In this document: piece by piece, positions 7,035 to 14,414 of the stretch
Layout: each line of letters opens with the position of its first letter
How positions within the stretch are numbered: the stretch's first letter is position 1
Source of the DNA: Clostridia bacterium
GTDB taxonomy: Bacteria; Bacillota; Clostridia; TANB77; CAG-508
Direction of reading: 5' to 3'
Assembly (NCBI GenBank): GCA_900770385.1
Contig: CAAGKK010000026.1
Coordinates: 1 to 14,414 of the forward strand
Length of the DNA stretch: 14,414 nucleotides
Notes under the pieces: model-generated
What the model saw: only the letters and a program-made list of their open reading frames with translations
The model's database searches: none
Told to the model about the DNA's origin: nothing
Position numbers and translations under genes: made by a program

Positions 7035-7063
7035 TTGAAAAAAAGTTGCATTTATGGTAAACT
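7035..7063 (+). promoter_or_regulatory. Promoter of the surface-protein/Tad-like operon
   Basis: The -35 TTGAAA (7035-7040), a 17-nt spacer, extended TGG (7055-7057) and a weaker -10 TAAACT (7058-7063) are followed by ribosome binding site AGGTGA before ATG 7085. No other terminator or promoter is obvious until the right edge, so this may drive the entire cluster. Confidence 0.5.
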
Positions 7064-7084
7064 AAGACATAGGTAGGTGACAAA

Positions 7085-7834
7085 ATGGGAAAATTTAGAA
7101 AAGTATCATTATTTATGTTATCTTTCGTAATATTGATGTCGGTTCCAAAGGCAGCGACTTGTAGTTATGAAGAACAAGCTAAATTAAATAACGAAGCGTC
7201 AAACGTTAAGGCAAACTATGAAATCAAAGAAAGAATCCTTAATAAAGATGAATATGACATTCCAGATGGCATCGAAAACGAAGAGTTTGTAGCCAAGACT
7301 GATTATATTCAAGTTAATATTTTGAATTTAACAAAAAACATATATGTTGAAGTTACAAATAATATAAATGATGATAAAAAAACGTTCAACTATAGTGATT
7401 CACAAAATGGAAATATAAAATTTGATTGGAGTGAACTAGATACTATGGTCACTTATACAATTAAGTTGCGTTCGTCAAGTAATACTGGTTGTGAAGGAAG
7501 TGTTTTAAAAACACTTTACGTTTCATTACCAAGATATAATGACTATTCAACTTATGAAATATGTAAAGAAGTACCAGACTACTATTTATGTCAAAGATAT
7601 GTTACATATGAAGATGTTGGATATGATGCCTTTTTTACAAGAGTTCGTGAACAAATTGCAAAAAAGGAACAAATAAAAGAAGAAGAAAATAAAAATAATA
7701 AATGGTATAAAAAAACGATTGATTTTATTGTTGAACATAAAGTTCCATTTATTATTGGGGGAGTAACATTGGTTGTTGTTGCCGGAGGTGCAACATATAT
7801 AATAATTAAAAAACGTAGGAGAAGTATAATATGA
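7085..7834 (+). CDS. Secreted type I membrane protein of unknown function, first gene of the Tad-like operon
   Basis: The 249-aa product has an N-terminal signal peptide (hydrophobic core residues 8-20, cleavage probably near VPKAA at 20-24), an extracellular part of about 190 residues, one transmembrane helix (about 219-240, VPFIIGGVTLVVVAGGATYI) and a short basic tail KKRRRSII. It is thus a type I membrane protein with a stop-transfer signal rather than an LPxTG sortase anchor. The ectodomain alternates beta-like strands (for example YIQVNILNLTKNIYVEV) and has four cysteines, one right after the signal region and two in YEICKEVPDYYLC. A charged helix rich in Lys/Glu precedes the membrane span. 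The Cys near the signal has Thr before it, so a lipoprotein is unlikely. Family not recognised. The 4-nt ATGA overlap with the large surface-protein gene suggests the two work together, perhaps as anchor or chaperone. Confidence 0.78.
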   Translation: MGKFRKVSLFMLSFVILMSVPKAATCSYEEQAKLNNEASNVKANYEIKERILNKDEYDIPDGIENEEFVAKTDYIQVNILNLTKNIYVEVTNNINDDKKTFNYSDSQNGNIKFDWSELDTMVTYTIKLRSSSNTGCEGSVLKTLYVSLPRYNDYSTYEICKEVPDYYLCQRYVTYEDVGYDAFFTRVREQIAKKEQIKEEENKNNKWYKKTIDFIVEHKVPFIIGGVTLVVVAGGATYIIIKKRRRSII

Positions 7835-10800
7835 AAATGAAAAGATTGAGAAATTTATTAATATTAATTTTAATAGTTATAACATTTGGTACAACAAGAG
7901 TTAATGCTGAATCTTTTGTGGTAGGGGATAAATACACAAAAGATTGGAAAAGGGGTTTTACAAATTACGTAGATAGAAACGGAAATAACAAAATAATAAT
8001 TGAAGGACTAACAATTCCAAAACCTATTAATCGAGGATTAACTGTAATCCCATATGAAATTACTAAAATGGGGACTAACAATAAAATATTAGGATACTGT
8101 ATTGATCCGCACTTACAATCAGATACTACATACAAAATAGACTATATTTTAGGAGCATCTAAAGATAAGACAAATAATGCTATTGGATTAGGTGTTTTAG
8201 AAATTATGAAACAAGGATATAGCGAATTTTCCGGTATGCCAACAGTTAGTACAAGTTTATCCAATCAAGACTTTTATGTTGCAACAAGTATTGCCATAAG
8301 AGCGTTTGCTATGGGTGTTGGTGGACAAGGAAAAGGTACAGCCAGTAATAATGAACTAATTGCTATAGCATCAGCTCATGTAAATATTGGTAGAGAATGG
8401 CTAGCACAATCAAGTTATTCGAATAGCTTTAGCGATTTAGTTAAATATAATCCTTCGTGGTTTAATAATGAATACAAATTTGTTTATGATACATCTAATA
8501 GTAAAATAGCACAGATAATGAATGTTGCTCAAAAATTATTTGATATAGGTTTAGCAAAAGCCAATGAAGTAACAAAAGGATTAAGTACAACACCAACAAT
8601 AACATCAAAGTCAAGTAACCATGATACAGGAGTTAGTATAGAATTATCGTATGAAAATTTTGATGCTTCAAGGGGTGTTATTAAAAACTTTAAATTAGAA
8701 TGCTCTAGTTGCAGTAATTTTAAGGTTAATGGAGAAACTCCAAGCACTAATAAAAATTATATAAATGGATCAAATGGAAAAATTAGATTAACATTTGATG
8801 TGGCAAAGCAAGGAGAAAATTGCAAAACTACAAATTATAAGATAACTTATGATTACAATGATCCAAAATTGGAATATGTCGGTGCTCATTTGATTCCAAC
8901 AGGTCAAACAAATGCCCAAAATTTCTATGTAATGCAAAAAAATGAAGGCGGTTTAACTGGAGAAATAACAGGTAAAATAAAATGTAGTAATGCATGTAGT
9001 ACTGAGCTTCAAACTCCAATCTGTAGTGAAGATGAAAACGATGCTATTGCAACAATAAAAGGGCCAGATAAAATTAAAACTTGTGTTTTAGATAATGAAG
9101 ATGACGCAGGAAATACATATCAATTTACACCTGCAGCAGGTGGCGTGTCAAATGATTACTGTAATGTGTTCTGCAAAGAGGATTATGCGCAAATTAAAAT
9201 GAATCCAATAATTAAAGATGTTAAATGTGGGGGATATTTTAAATTAACTAGTCATATTGAAGGTACAAAAACTTGTTATACAAGTGGAAATAAAACAGAC
9301 AAAAGTATAGACAAGGAAAAATTCGAAAAAGACATTAAAGAAGCTGTTGCAAAAATGGTTGATGCATATAATATTTATTCATTCTATGCTGCTGCAGCAA
9401 GCACAAGCTATACTTATGAAAGAAGTAACGATTCACATGGGGCATGCTCTGGGGGAGAAAAAGGATGTCCAACATGTAAACCACCAAAAGAAGATACAAG
9501 ATGGTCATGTGGAAGTGTATCAAAATCAGTAGTTTTAGTTTCAAAAACATGGACTTTCGGTTATTATGATACTAACGGAAAATATTATGCAAATCAAACA
9601 AAATATACAACAAGAAGTGGAGAAACTTTAGTTGCTGATTATTCATCTGGTACAGCAGCAGATTGTAAATGCTGCAGTTGTAGCGGATCAGATGGTAAAG
9701 AAGTAGATCATAAATCACTTAGAGATAGTGCTTTAAAAACACTAAATTCTGCTATAAAAGAATACCAAAGAATATTAACTGATTACAATAATTGTACAAC
9801 TGGATGGACGACTAACTTCTTATTTAAGCAAAAACTAAGATACTATTACGATGAAAATCATGGAAAAAATGGTAGCAACTACACCCCATACTATGATTTA
9901 ATTGCAACTGATGAATACAAAGAAAAACAATATCTTACTCCAGACGGTAATCCGGAAGTTAAAACAACAATAAGTGTTTGTACGGGAAATACAGATAATT
10001 ATTATAATTGCGTCTCAGGAAATAGTTATGTTTCTCTTAGCGAAGATGAACTTAAACATAGTGGAGCATTTAAATCCGTGGCTTACACTGTTTGCGATAC
10101 AACTGGATGTAAAGTAGTAAATGAATCAGTATCACAAGCTAGATTTGTAAAAAAAGAAGTTGAAAAGAAACAAGATTATATAACACCAACTGCTTTCTAT
10201 CAAATAGCAGCAAATGGTAAAATAACTGTAAATGGAGATTACACAGGTAATAAAGTTCAACTTGAAGCATTACTAAATGGATTACCAGTATCAACAAATA
10301 CTGTTGGTGGCGGAGTATTTAGATTAATGATTGAAGATTTAGGTGAGTTCTATGATGAAAAAGAAGGAACAGGTCGTTTAATCGATTTCAATGGAGATAG
10401 AGAAGAAAATAGTGTAGCCTACAATAATGGAGCTAATACATTTGATGGAAATTACACATGCCGTTATGAATCTCCATGTAAGCCAAAAGATTGTCCTAAT
10501 TGTACATTTGAATGTATTGGAGATAGTTGTGAATGGAAACAATGCACAGGAGATTCATGTGAAGTAGCATGTAATGGATGTATAATCAATTTAGATGAAC
10601 TAAATATTATACATAAAACAATATCTACAACCAACTTCCATGCTGCAAATAGAACATTTGGATATAACTGGATTACTACAAGTAATTTAGAATCTCTAAA
10701 ACTACTAAATAAAAAGGCCGAAAAAACAATTTCAGAAATAGAAGACGTAAATGAAATGGTATATGATAAAACTGGAGATGATTCAGAATTAGCATTTAGT

Positions 10801-11115
10801 ATCAAAATGACACCAGATGTTATCAATACAATAAAAGAATATAATAAAAAGCATACAAAAGATGGCGGGTATATCAATGACTCATTAACATGTTATGATG
10901 CAACAATTGATGGACAAACTTATAAAAATATTTACTGTTACAGTGATTTAATCGATGAATTAGTAGGTGAATATGAGGATGTCATAGAAGCACCAAATCG
11001 TGTTGAAAATAATGAAACAAAGAGAAAGAGTGAAACTGAATCAAGTGGTTATTGGACACTATGGAGCGGATATGTATATAACGAATCAGTTCTTGGTGGA
11101 CCATCTTGGAAATAG
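7831..11115 (+). CDS. Large secreted cysteine-rich surface protein with thioester-domain (TED)-like N-terminus
   Basis: The 1094-aa product has a signal peptide (residues 1-26, VNA before ESF). Residues about 28-200 resemble the thioester domains of Gram-positive adhesins: the strand with GYCIDP carries the presumed reactive Cys90, and the later helix reads YVATSIAIRAF. In canonical domains that helix is A-T-Q-x-A-I-W, with Gln forming the bond; here the position is Ser153 and the Trp is Arg157. Beta-rich regions follow (255-390), with about 37 cysteines in total, many as C-x-x-C or CC pairs. A dense module of ten Cys in 41 residues spans C877-C917. I see no C-terminal membrane helix or LPxTG motif; the protein ends GGPSWK. 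Likely a secreted or non-covalently held adhesin. Ribosome binding site AGGAGA, start coupled to the upstream gene. Confidence 0.78.
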   Translation: MKMKRLRNLLILILIVITFGTTRVNAESFVVGDKYTKDWKRGFTNYVDRNGNNKIIIEGLTIPKPINRGLTVIPYEITKMGTNNKILGYCIDPHLQSDTTYKIDYILGASKDKTNNAIGLGVLEIMKQGYSEFSGMPTVSTSLSNQDFYVATSIAIRAFAMGVGGQGKGTASNNELIAIASAHVNIGREWLAQSSYSNSFSDLVKYNPSWFNNEYKFVYDTSNSKIAQIMNVAQKLFDIGLAKANEVTKGLSTTPTITSKSSNHDTGVSIELSYENFDASRGVIKNFKLECSSCSNFKVNGETPSTNKNYINGSNGKIRLTFDVAKQGENCKTTNYKITYDYNDPKLEYVGAHLIPTGQTNAQNFYVMQKNEGGLTGEITGKIKCSNACSTELQTPICSEDENDAIATIKGPDKIKTCVLDNEDDAGNTYQFTPAAGGVSNDYCNVFCKEDYAQIKMNPIIKDVKCGGYFKLTSHIEGTKTCYTSGNKTDKSIDKEKFEKDIKEAVAKMVDAYNIYSFYAAAASTSYTYERSNDSHGACSGGEKGCPTCKPPKEDTRWSCGSVSKSVVLVSKTWTFGYYDTNGKYYANQTKYTTRSGETLVADYSSGTAADCKCCSCSGSDGKEVDHKSLRDSALKTLNSAIKEYQRILTDYNNCTTGWTTNFLFKQKLRYYYDENHGKNGSNYTPYYDLIATDEYKEKQYLTPDGNPEVKTTISVCTGNTDNYYNCVSGNSYVSLSEDELKHSGAFKSVAYTVCDTTGCKVVNESVSQARFVKKEVEKKQDYITPTAFYQIAANGKITVNGDYTGNKVQLEALLNGLPVSTNTVGGGVFRLMIEDLGEFYDEKEGTGRLIDFNGDREENSVAYNNGANTFDGNYTCRYESPCKPKDCPNCTFECIGDSCEWKQCTGDSCEVACNGCIINLDELNIIHKTISTTNFHAANRTFGYNWITTSNLESLKLLNKKAEKTISEIEDVNEMVYDKTGDDSELAFSIKMTPDVINTIKEYNKKHTKDGGYINDSLTCYDATIDGQTYKNIYCYSDLIDELVGEYEDVIEAPNRVENNETKRKSETESSGYWTLWSGYVYNESVLGGPSWK

Positions 11116-11125
11116 GGGTGACTAA

Positions 11126-11539
11126 ATGAAGAATGCTTTCTGGGCATATTGGCTAATACTTCTTGGTATAGTAATAGTAGTTATAATGATGTTAGTACAA
11201 AATTTAACAACTACAAGTACACAAGACTATTATGTTATAAAAGAAATAACAGAAGCATCTATGATTGATGCTGTAGATTATTCTTATTATAGAAAATATG
11301 GAGAAATTAAAATAAATAAAGAAAAATTCTATGAAAGTTTCTTTCGTAGATTTGCAGAAACAACATCTTTAAACACTACATATACGGTGAGCTTCTATGG
11401 AGTATATGAAGCTCCACCTAAAGCTAGTGTTGAAATAAAAAGTAAATCTAATACATTTACAGTGTTAGGTGATGCAACAACTGTTGATATGGTTGAAAGA
11501 ATAGATTCAATTCTAGAAGGAAATGTCATAGACGAATAA
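11126..11539 (+). CDS. Small single-span membrane protein, pilin/TadE-like by position
   Basis: The 137-aa product has a very short cytoplasmic N-terminus, one hydrophobic helix (about residues 5-25, WAYWLILLGIVIVVIMMLVQ) and an extracytoplasmic domain of about 110 residues. This architecture fits a minor pilin or TadE-like pseudopilin: the hydrophobic helix is at the N-terminus and continues into an amphipathic segment (EITEASMIDAVDYSYYRKYG). I see no obvious prepilin peptidase site (no Gly-[x]-Glu before the helix), so processing is uncertain. The gene lies 10 nt after the large surface-protein gene with ribosome binding site GGGGTGA, and 17 nt before the first SAF-domain gene. The role as a pilus or secretion component is inferred from neighbours and shape. 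I cannot assign a named family with confidence. Confidence 0.7.
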   Translation: MKNAFWAYWLILLGIVIVVIMMLVQNLTTTSTQDYYVIKEITEASMIDAVDYSYYRKYGEIKINKEKFYESFFRRFAETTSLNTTYTVSFYGVYEAPPKASVEIKSKSNTFTVLGDATTVDMVERIDSILEGNVIDE

Positions 11540-11556
11540 TTAAAGGAGGAATAAAA

Positions 11557-12324
11557 ATGGGTGGAGTAAAAAATACTTTTAAAAAGTTTTTAACAAATAA
11601 AACGACAGTAACTCTAGTAGGAATATTACTGGGCTTAGGAGTTTTAGTAGGGTTTTATCTTTATAGAGTTTCTAAAGAAGTAAATCCAACCCGAATACCA
11701 GTTGCAAAAAGAAATATTGCTGCAACTGAAGAAATAACTAAAGATGATATAGAATATATCAAAGTAAGAAAAAATTTCTTAAAGAGTGCAGATGTTTATC
11801 AAACAACAACTAATTTAATAGGTAAATATGTTGCAACTGGTACATCTATTCCCAAAGGTGGAATGTTTTATACAACCCAAGTAGTTGAAAAAAAGGAACT
11901 ACCAAATGCTATATTTGATGAAATTCCGGAAGGATATACAATTTATCAATTAAAAGTAAATGAAACAACGACTTATGCAAATTCAATCTATCCTGGAGAT
12001 AAAATAGATTTATGGCTTAAAACTACGGATAATGGTTTATTAGTATTTGGAGAATTTATTTCTAATATTGAAGTACTAGCAGTAAGAGATAGTTCTGGAC
12101 AAAATGTATTTGATGTTACAAGCGGAAGAAAACCAGCATGGCTATTATTTGCAGTTAAAACAGATATGTATCGTTACTTAAAGTTTGCTGAAAATATTTC
12201 TGGAATGGTTGTTTTACCAATACCTAAAAACAATCTAGTAAATCCAGACATTGGATCAACTCAATATTCTAGTCAAGAATTAATTGCTTTAATAGATAGT
12301 CAAGTACAAAGGATGGGTGCATAA
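11557..12324 (+). CDS. cpaB: CpaB/RcpC-like SAF-domain protein, copy 1
   Basis: The 255-aa product has one N-terminal transmembrane helix (about 17-37), a SAF domain (about 45-109, beginning RIPVAKRNIAATEEITKDDI), and a C-terminal RcpC-like beta domain (about 125-225) with YPGDKIDLWL, equivalent to the GDRVDV motif of CpaB proteins. In Tad systems CpaB/RcpC is an envelope-spanning assembly component; in proteobacteria it works near the outer-membrane secretin, which a monoderm would not have, so its job here may be linked to the cell wall. Ribosome binding site AAAGGAGG lies before ATG 11557. It is followed 1 nt after its stop by a paralogue of about half-identical sequence, clearly a tandem duplication. 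Genes for pilin-like protein and secretion ATPase flank the pair. Confidence 0.85.
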   Translation: MGGVKNTFKKFLTNKTTVTLVGILLGLGVLVGFYLYRVSKEVNPTRIPVAKRNIAATEEITKDDIEYIKVRKNFLKSADVYQTTTNLIGKYVATGTSIPKGGMFYTTQVVEKKELPNAIFDEIPEGYTIYQLKVNETTTYANSIYPGDKIDLWLKTTDNGLLVFGEFISNIEVLAVRDSSGQNVFDVTSGRKPAWLLFAVKTDMYRYLKFAENISGMVVLPIPKNNLVNPDIGSTQYSSQELIALIDSQVQRMGA

Positions 12325-12325
12325 G

Positions 12326-13117
12326 ATGAATGTGATAAATAAAATAAAACAAATGCTTTTAAATCGTAACACTGTTACGATTTTAGGCGTACTTGCGGGT
12401 GTTATTGCATTATGGTTTGCTTACACAGTTACATTAGATAAGGCCGTAAAACCTCAAAGAGTACCAATTGCAGCAAAAGATATACCAGCAGGTACTTTGA
12501 TCACGAAGGATGATATAGAATATGTTGATATAAATAAAGATGTATTAAAAAAAGCTAAAATAATAACAAGTGCAAGTCAATTAATAAATTATTATGTAAC
12601 TAATAATACAGCTATATCAAAAGGGGCAATGTTTTATAGTTCCCAAGTTGTTACAAAGGATAAATTAATAGAAAGAGATTTGGAATTAATACCTGAAAAC
12701 TATAAAATATACTGGCTAAGTGTAGATAATACAACTACGTATGCAAACTCAATATATCCTGGAGATAAAATAGATTTATGGTTACTTACAAAAGTAAATG
12801 ATAAATATGTATATGAACAATTTATATCTAATATTGAAGTATTAAGTGTAAAGGATTCAAGAGGTCAAAATGTATTTGATGTTAACTCTGGAAGAACACC
12901 AGCAGTTTTAGCATTTGCAGTACCAAATGATATGTTTGTATACTTAAGTAAAGTAGAATTTTTATCCGGAATGAAATTATATCCAGTGCCAATTAATAAA
13001 AATAATACAGATAAAGATGCTAAAACACAAATAACTAATCAAGATTTGCAAACATTAATAGATAGTATGTCTATAACTACAAATCCTGATGAATCAAATC
13101 AAAATAATAACGAATAA
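12326..13117 (+). CDS. cpaB: CpaB/RcpC-like SAF-domain protein, copy 2
   Basis: The 263-aa paralogue of the preceding gene has the same order of parts: transmembrane helix (about 16-36), SAF domain (about 45-108, RVPIAAKDIPAGTLITKDDI, closer to the family consensus than copy 1), and an RcpC-like domain. The two copies share exact runs such as TTTYANSIYPGDKIDLWL, FISNIEVL and GQNVFDV, and differ in the SAF half and in the polar, Asn-rich tail that only this copy has (ending SNQNNNE). The ATG at 12326 is chosen as start, 1 nt after the upstream stop with GGGTG 6 nt before it; an in-frame GTG at 12317 inside the previous gene is less likely. Retention of two diverged copies suggests they form different positions of one complex rather than a redundant pair. 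Confidence 0.85.
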   Translation: MNVINKIKQMLLNRNTVTILGVLAGVIALWFAYTVTLDKAVKPQRVPIAAKDIPAGTLITKDDIEYVDINKDVLKKAKIITSASQLINYYVTNNTAISKGAMFYSSQVVTKDKLIERDLELIPENYKIYWLSVDNTTTYANSIYPGDKIDLWLLTKVNDKYVYEQFISNIEVLSVKDSRGQNVFDVNSGRTPAVLAFAVPNDMFVYLSKVEFLSGMKLYPVPINKNNTDKDAKTQITNQDLQTLIDSMSITTNPDESNQNNNE

Positions 13118-13132
13118 AAAGAGGTGATAATT

Positions 13133-14227
13133 GTGAATGATGCAGTATTTTCACAAATAGATTTTGGGCCTTTAAAAGAGTTTTTGGAAGAAGATAACAT
13201 TACCGATGTTTCGTATTCAAATGGAGGTCAAGTTTGGCTAAAAACTCTTGATAAAGGTGTATATAGGGTAGAACGCCCTGAAATAAATAACGCTTTAATG
13301 GAAAAGCTTGCTTTTCAATGCTCCAATGTAATGGGTAAAACTTTTAATATGGCCCATCCATTTTTGGATGCCGAATCAGCAGAACTTCGTCTTAACTTTG
13401 TTCATGAATCAATTGCAACAAATGGTATTTGCTGTGTTATAAGAAAGACGCCAGCCAAAATCCGTCTGAACAAAGATAAACTCATTAATGAAAAATACGT
13501 AACTGAAGATTTACATGATTTTCTTATGACTTGTGTTGAAGGTCATTGCAATATCATAGTAAGTGGAGAAACTGGTTCAGGTAAAACAGAACTAGTTAAA
13601 TATTTAGCAAGTCATACTAAAGAAAATGAAAAAATAATAACTATTGAAGATACACTTGAACTTCACTTAGATAAAATATTTCCTCACCGTGATATTGTGG
13701 CAATGAAAACAAATAATATTGCTTCATATTCTGACGTGTTAGTAACATGTATGAGACAAAACCCAAGATGGATCTTATTATCCGAAGTACGTAGCGCAGA
13801 AGCAGTTACAGCAGTGCGTAACTCAATATCATCTGGACACAATATTATATCAACAATTCACTCAGATAGAGCATTAAACATTCCAATGCGTTTATATAGT
13901 TTGTTAGAAAATAGTCAAGATATAGATCAATTTTTAAAATCAATCCATAGATATGTACAACTTGGTGTTCATGTAAAAGGATATATGAGTAAAGAATTAG
14001 GAAGATTTCAAAGAGAAATAATTGAAGTCGTAGAATTTTATGTAGATGAAAACAATGAAGCAAAATCAAATATTATATTTAAGAAAAGCTTAGATGGTAA
14101 ATTTAGTTTTAATAATCCAAGTAAATATTTAATCGATTATCTTGGAGTACAAGGAGTAACACTAAAAGAAGATTATTTTGTAAAATCAAAAAAAGATAAT
14201 ACAAATGAATCAATAGAAAGTTTATAA
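13133..14227 (+). CDS. cpaF: CpaF/TadA-like type II/IV secretion ATPase
   Basis: This cytoplasmic hexameric ATPase of the VirB11/CpaF family powers pilus assembly or secretion in Tad systems. Residues 10-130 are the N-terminal domain (starting FGPLKEFLEEDNITDVSYSN, the usual domain in front of the motor). Walker A GETGSGKT is at 145-152, an Asp/Glu box IITIEDTLEL follows, Walker B WILLSEVR is at 213-220 (family usually GEVR, with Ser for Gly here), and the His box STIHSD has H243. At 364 aa it lacks the long N-terminal extension of many CpaF proteins. The start is GTG 13133, because GAGGTGAT (13121-13128) is the ribosome binding site; the in-frame GTG at 13124 lies within that site. It follows the second SAF gene by 15 nt and is 20 nt before the truncated last gene, a standard CpaB-CpaF-TadB order. 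Confidence 0.92.
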   Translation: MNDAVFSQIDFGPLKEFLEEDNITDVSYSNGGQVWLKTLDKGVYRVERPEINNALMEKLAFQCSNVMGKTFNMAHPFLDAESAELRLNFVHESIATNGICCVIRKTPAKIRLNKDKLINEKYVTEDLHDFLMTCVEGHCNIIVSGETGSGKTELVKYLASHTKENEKIITIEDTLELHLDKIFPHRDIVAMKTNNIASYSDVLVTCMRQNPRWILLSEVRSAEAVTAVRNSISSGHNIISTIHSDRALNIPMRLYSLLENSQDIDQFLKSIHRYVQLGVHVKGYMSKELGRFQREIIEVVEFYVDENNEAKSNIIFKKSLDGKFSFNNPSKYLIDYLGVQGVTLKEDYFVKSKKDNTNESIESL

Positions 14228-14247
14228 GATAAGAAAGGAGTATATAA

Positions 14248-14414
14248 ATGAAATATTTAACGGAGTTAGTATGTTTATTAGTTATAGCAATAATAACATT
14301 ATTATTAAGAAAAAATCCGGGTGAAAATTTATATAAATATGTAGCAGGTAAAGCGACAGTTGCATATGAAAAGTATGCTCCTTACTCATTTAAAATGGTT
14401 AGAGAAAAAGCTAT
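14248..14414 (+). CDS. Partial CDS: membrane protein, possibly TadB-like platform subunit
   Basis: The frame opens at ATG 14248 with a strong ribosome binding site AAAGGAG (14234-14240) 7 nt upstream, and stays open to the right edge (55 codons). It begins MKYLTELVCLLVIAIITLLL, a membrane helix, followed by a basic, Tyr/Lys-rich segment with AYEKYAPYSFK. In Tad clusters the gene after CpaF is usually TadB, then TadC, integral membrane proteins that form the platform moved by the ATPase. Assignment as TadB is from this position and the N-terminal helix, not from a visible family motif; the diagnostic GspF domain would lie past the edge. Confidence 0.6.
   Translation, partial: MKYLTELVCLLVIAIITLLLRKNPGENLYKYVAGKATVAYEKYAPYSFKMVREKA

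Noticed and set aside
10464..10877. 137-codon minus-strand frame within the large surface-protein gene
   Set aside because: No ribosome binding site or recognisable domain. The plus-strand frame over the same bases has the Cys module and continues without break.
13124..13132. Upstream GTG start for the CpaF-like gene
   Set aside because: This GTG is part of GAGGTGAT, the ribosome binding site for the GTG at 13133.
1..14414. CRISPR arrays, tRNA/rRNA genes, insertion sequences or phage genes
   Set aside because: No regularly spaced repeats, cloverleaf sequences, transposase or integrase motifs or terminal inverted repeats were seen. All gaps between genes are under 200 bases.

Overview
The window is strongly AT-rich and reads like a low-GC, Gram-positive-type (monoderm) bacterium. 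It has AAGGAGG-like ribosome binding sites, short overlapping operons, a single-membrane substrate-binding protein, and a Tad-type pilus/secretion cluster next to a thioester-domain surface protein. UGA is used as a stop (at 5864-5866 and 7832-7834), so this is the standard bacterial code and not the Mycoplasma code. My inference is an uncultured gut Bacilli lineage (RF39/Erysipelotrichales-like), but no rRNA or marker gene is present to prove it.

Left part (1-2993, minus strand). A truncated small membrane-anchored protein runs off the left edge with its own extended -10 promoter. Next to it is a three-gene NitT/TauT-type ABC importer operon (substrate-binding protein, ATPase, permease, read right to left). 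Both gene junctions are 8-nt overlaps, and a terminator hairpin includes the last stop codon.

Middle part (2994-6982). A divergent gene encodes an unusual fusion of a GNAT acetyltransferase with a MazG-superfamily NTP pyrophosphohydrolase, and is followed by a terminator. A strong promoter then drives a compact three-gene operon of unrecognised, helix-rich cytoplasmic proteins (430, 220 and 95 aa) that appear to share an mTERF-like helical repeat. This operon converges on a membrane-anchored metallophosphoesterase-like protein that lacks key metal-site histidines. A perfect palindrome serves as terminator for both.

Right part (7085-14414, plus strand). One long, closely spaced operon, starting from a promoter back-to-back with that of the phosphoesterase-like gene, encodes a secreted/type I membrane protein, a 1094-aa cysteine-rich thioester-domain-like surface protein, a small single-span pilin-like protein, two tandem CpaB/RcpC-like SAF proteins, a CpaF/TadA secretion ATPase, and the start of a membrane protein that may be the TadB-type platform. 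Together these look like a Tad-like surface apparatus co-expressed with its putative adhesin, continuing past the right edge. The best candidates for new biology are this adhesin-Tad operon, with a non-canonical thioester site, and the three-gene helical-repeat operon.
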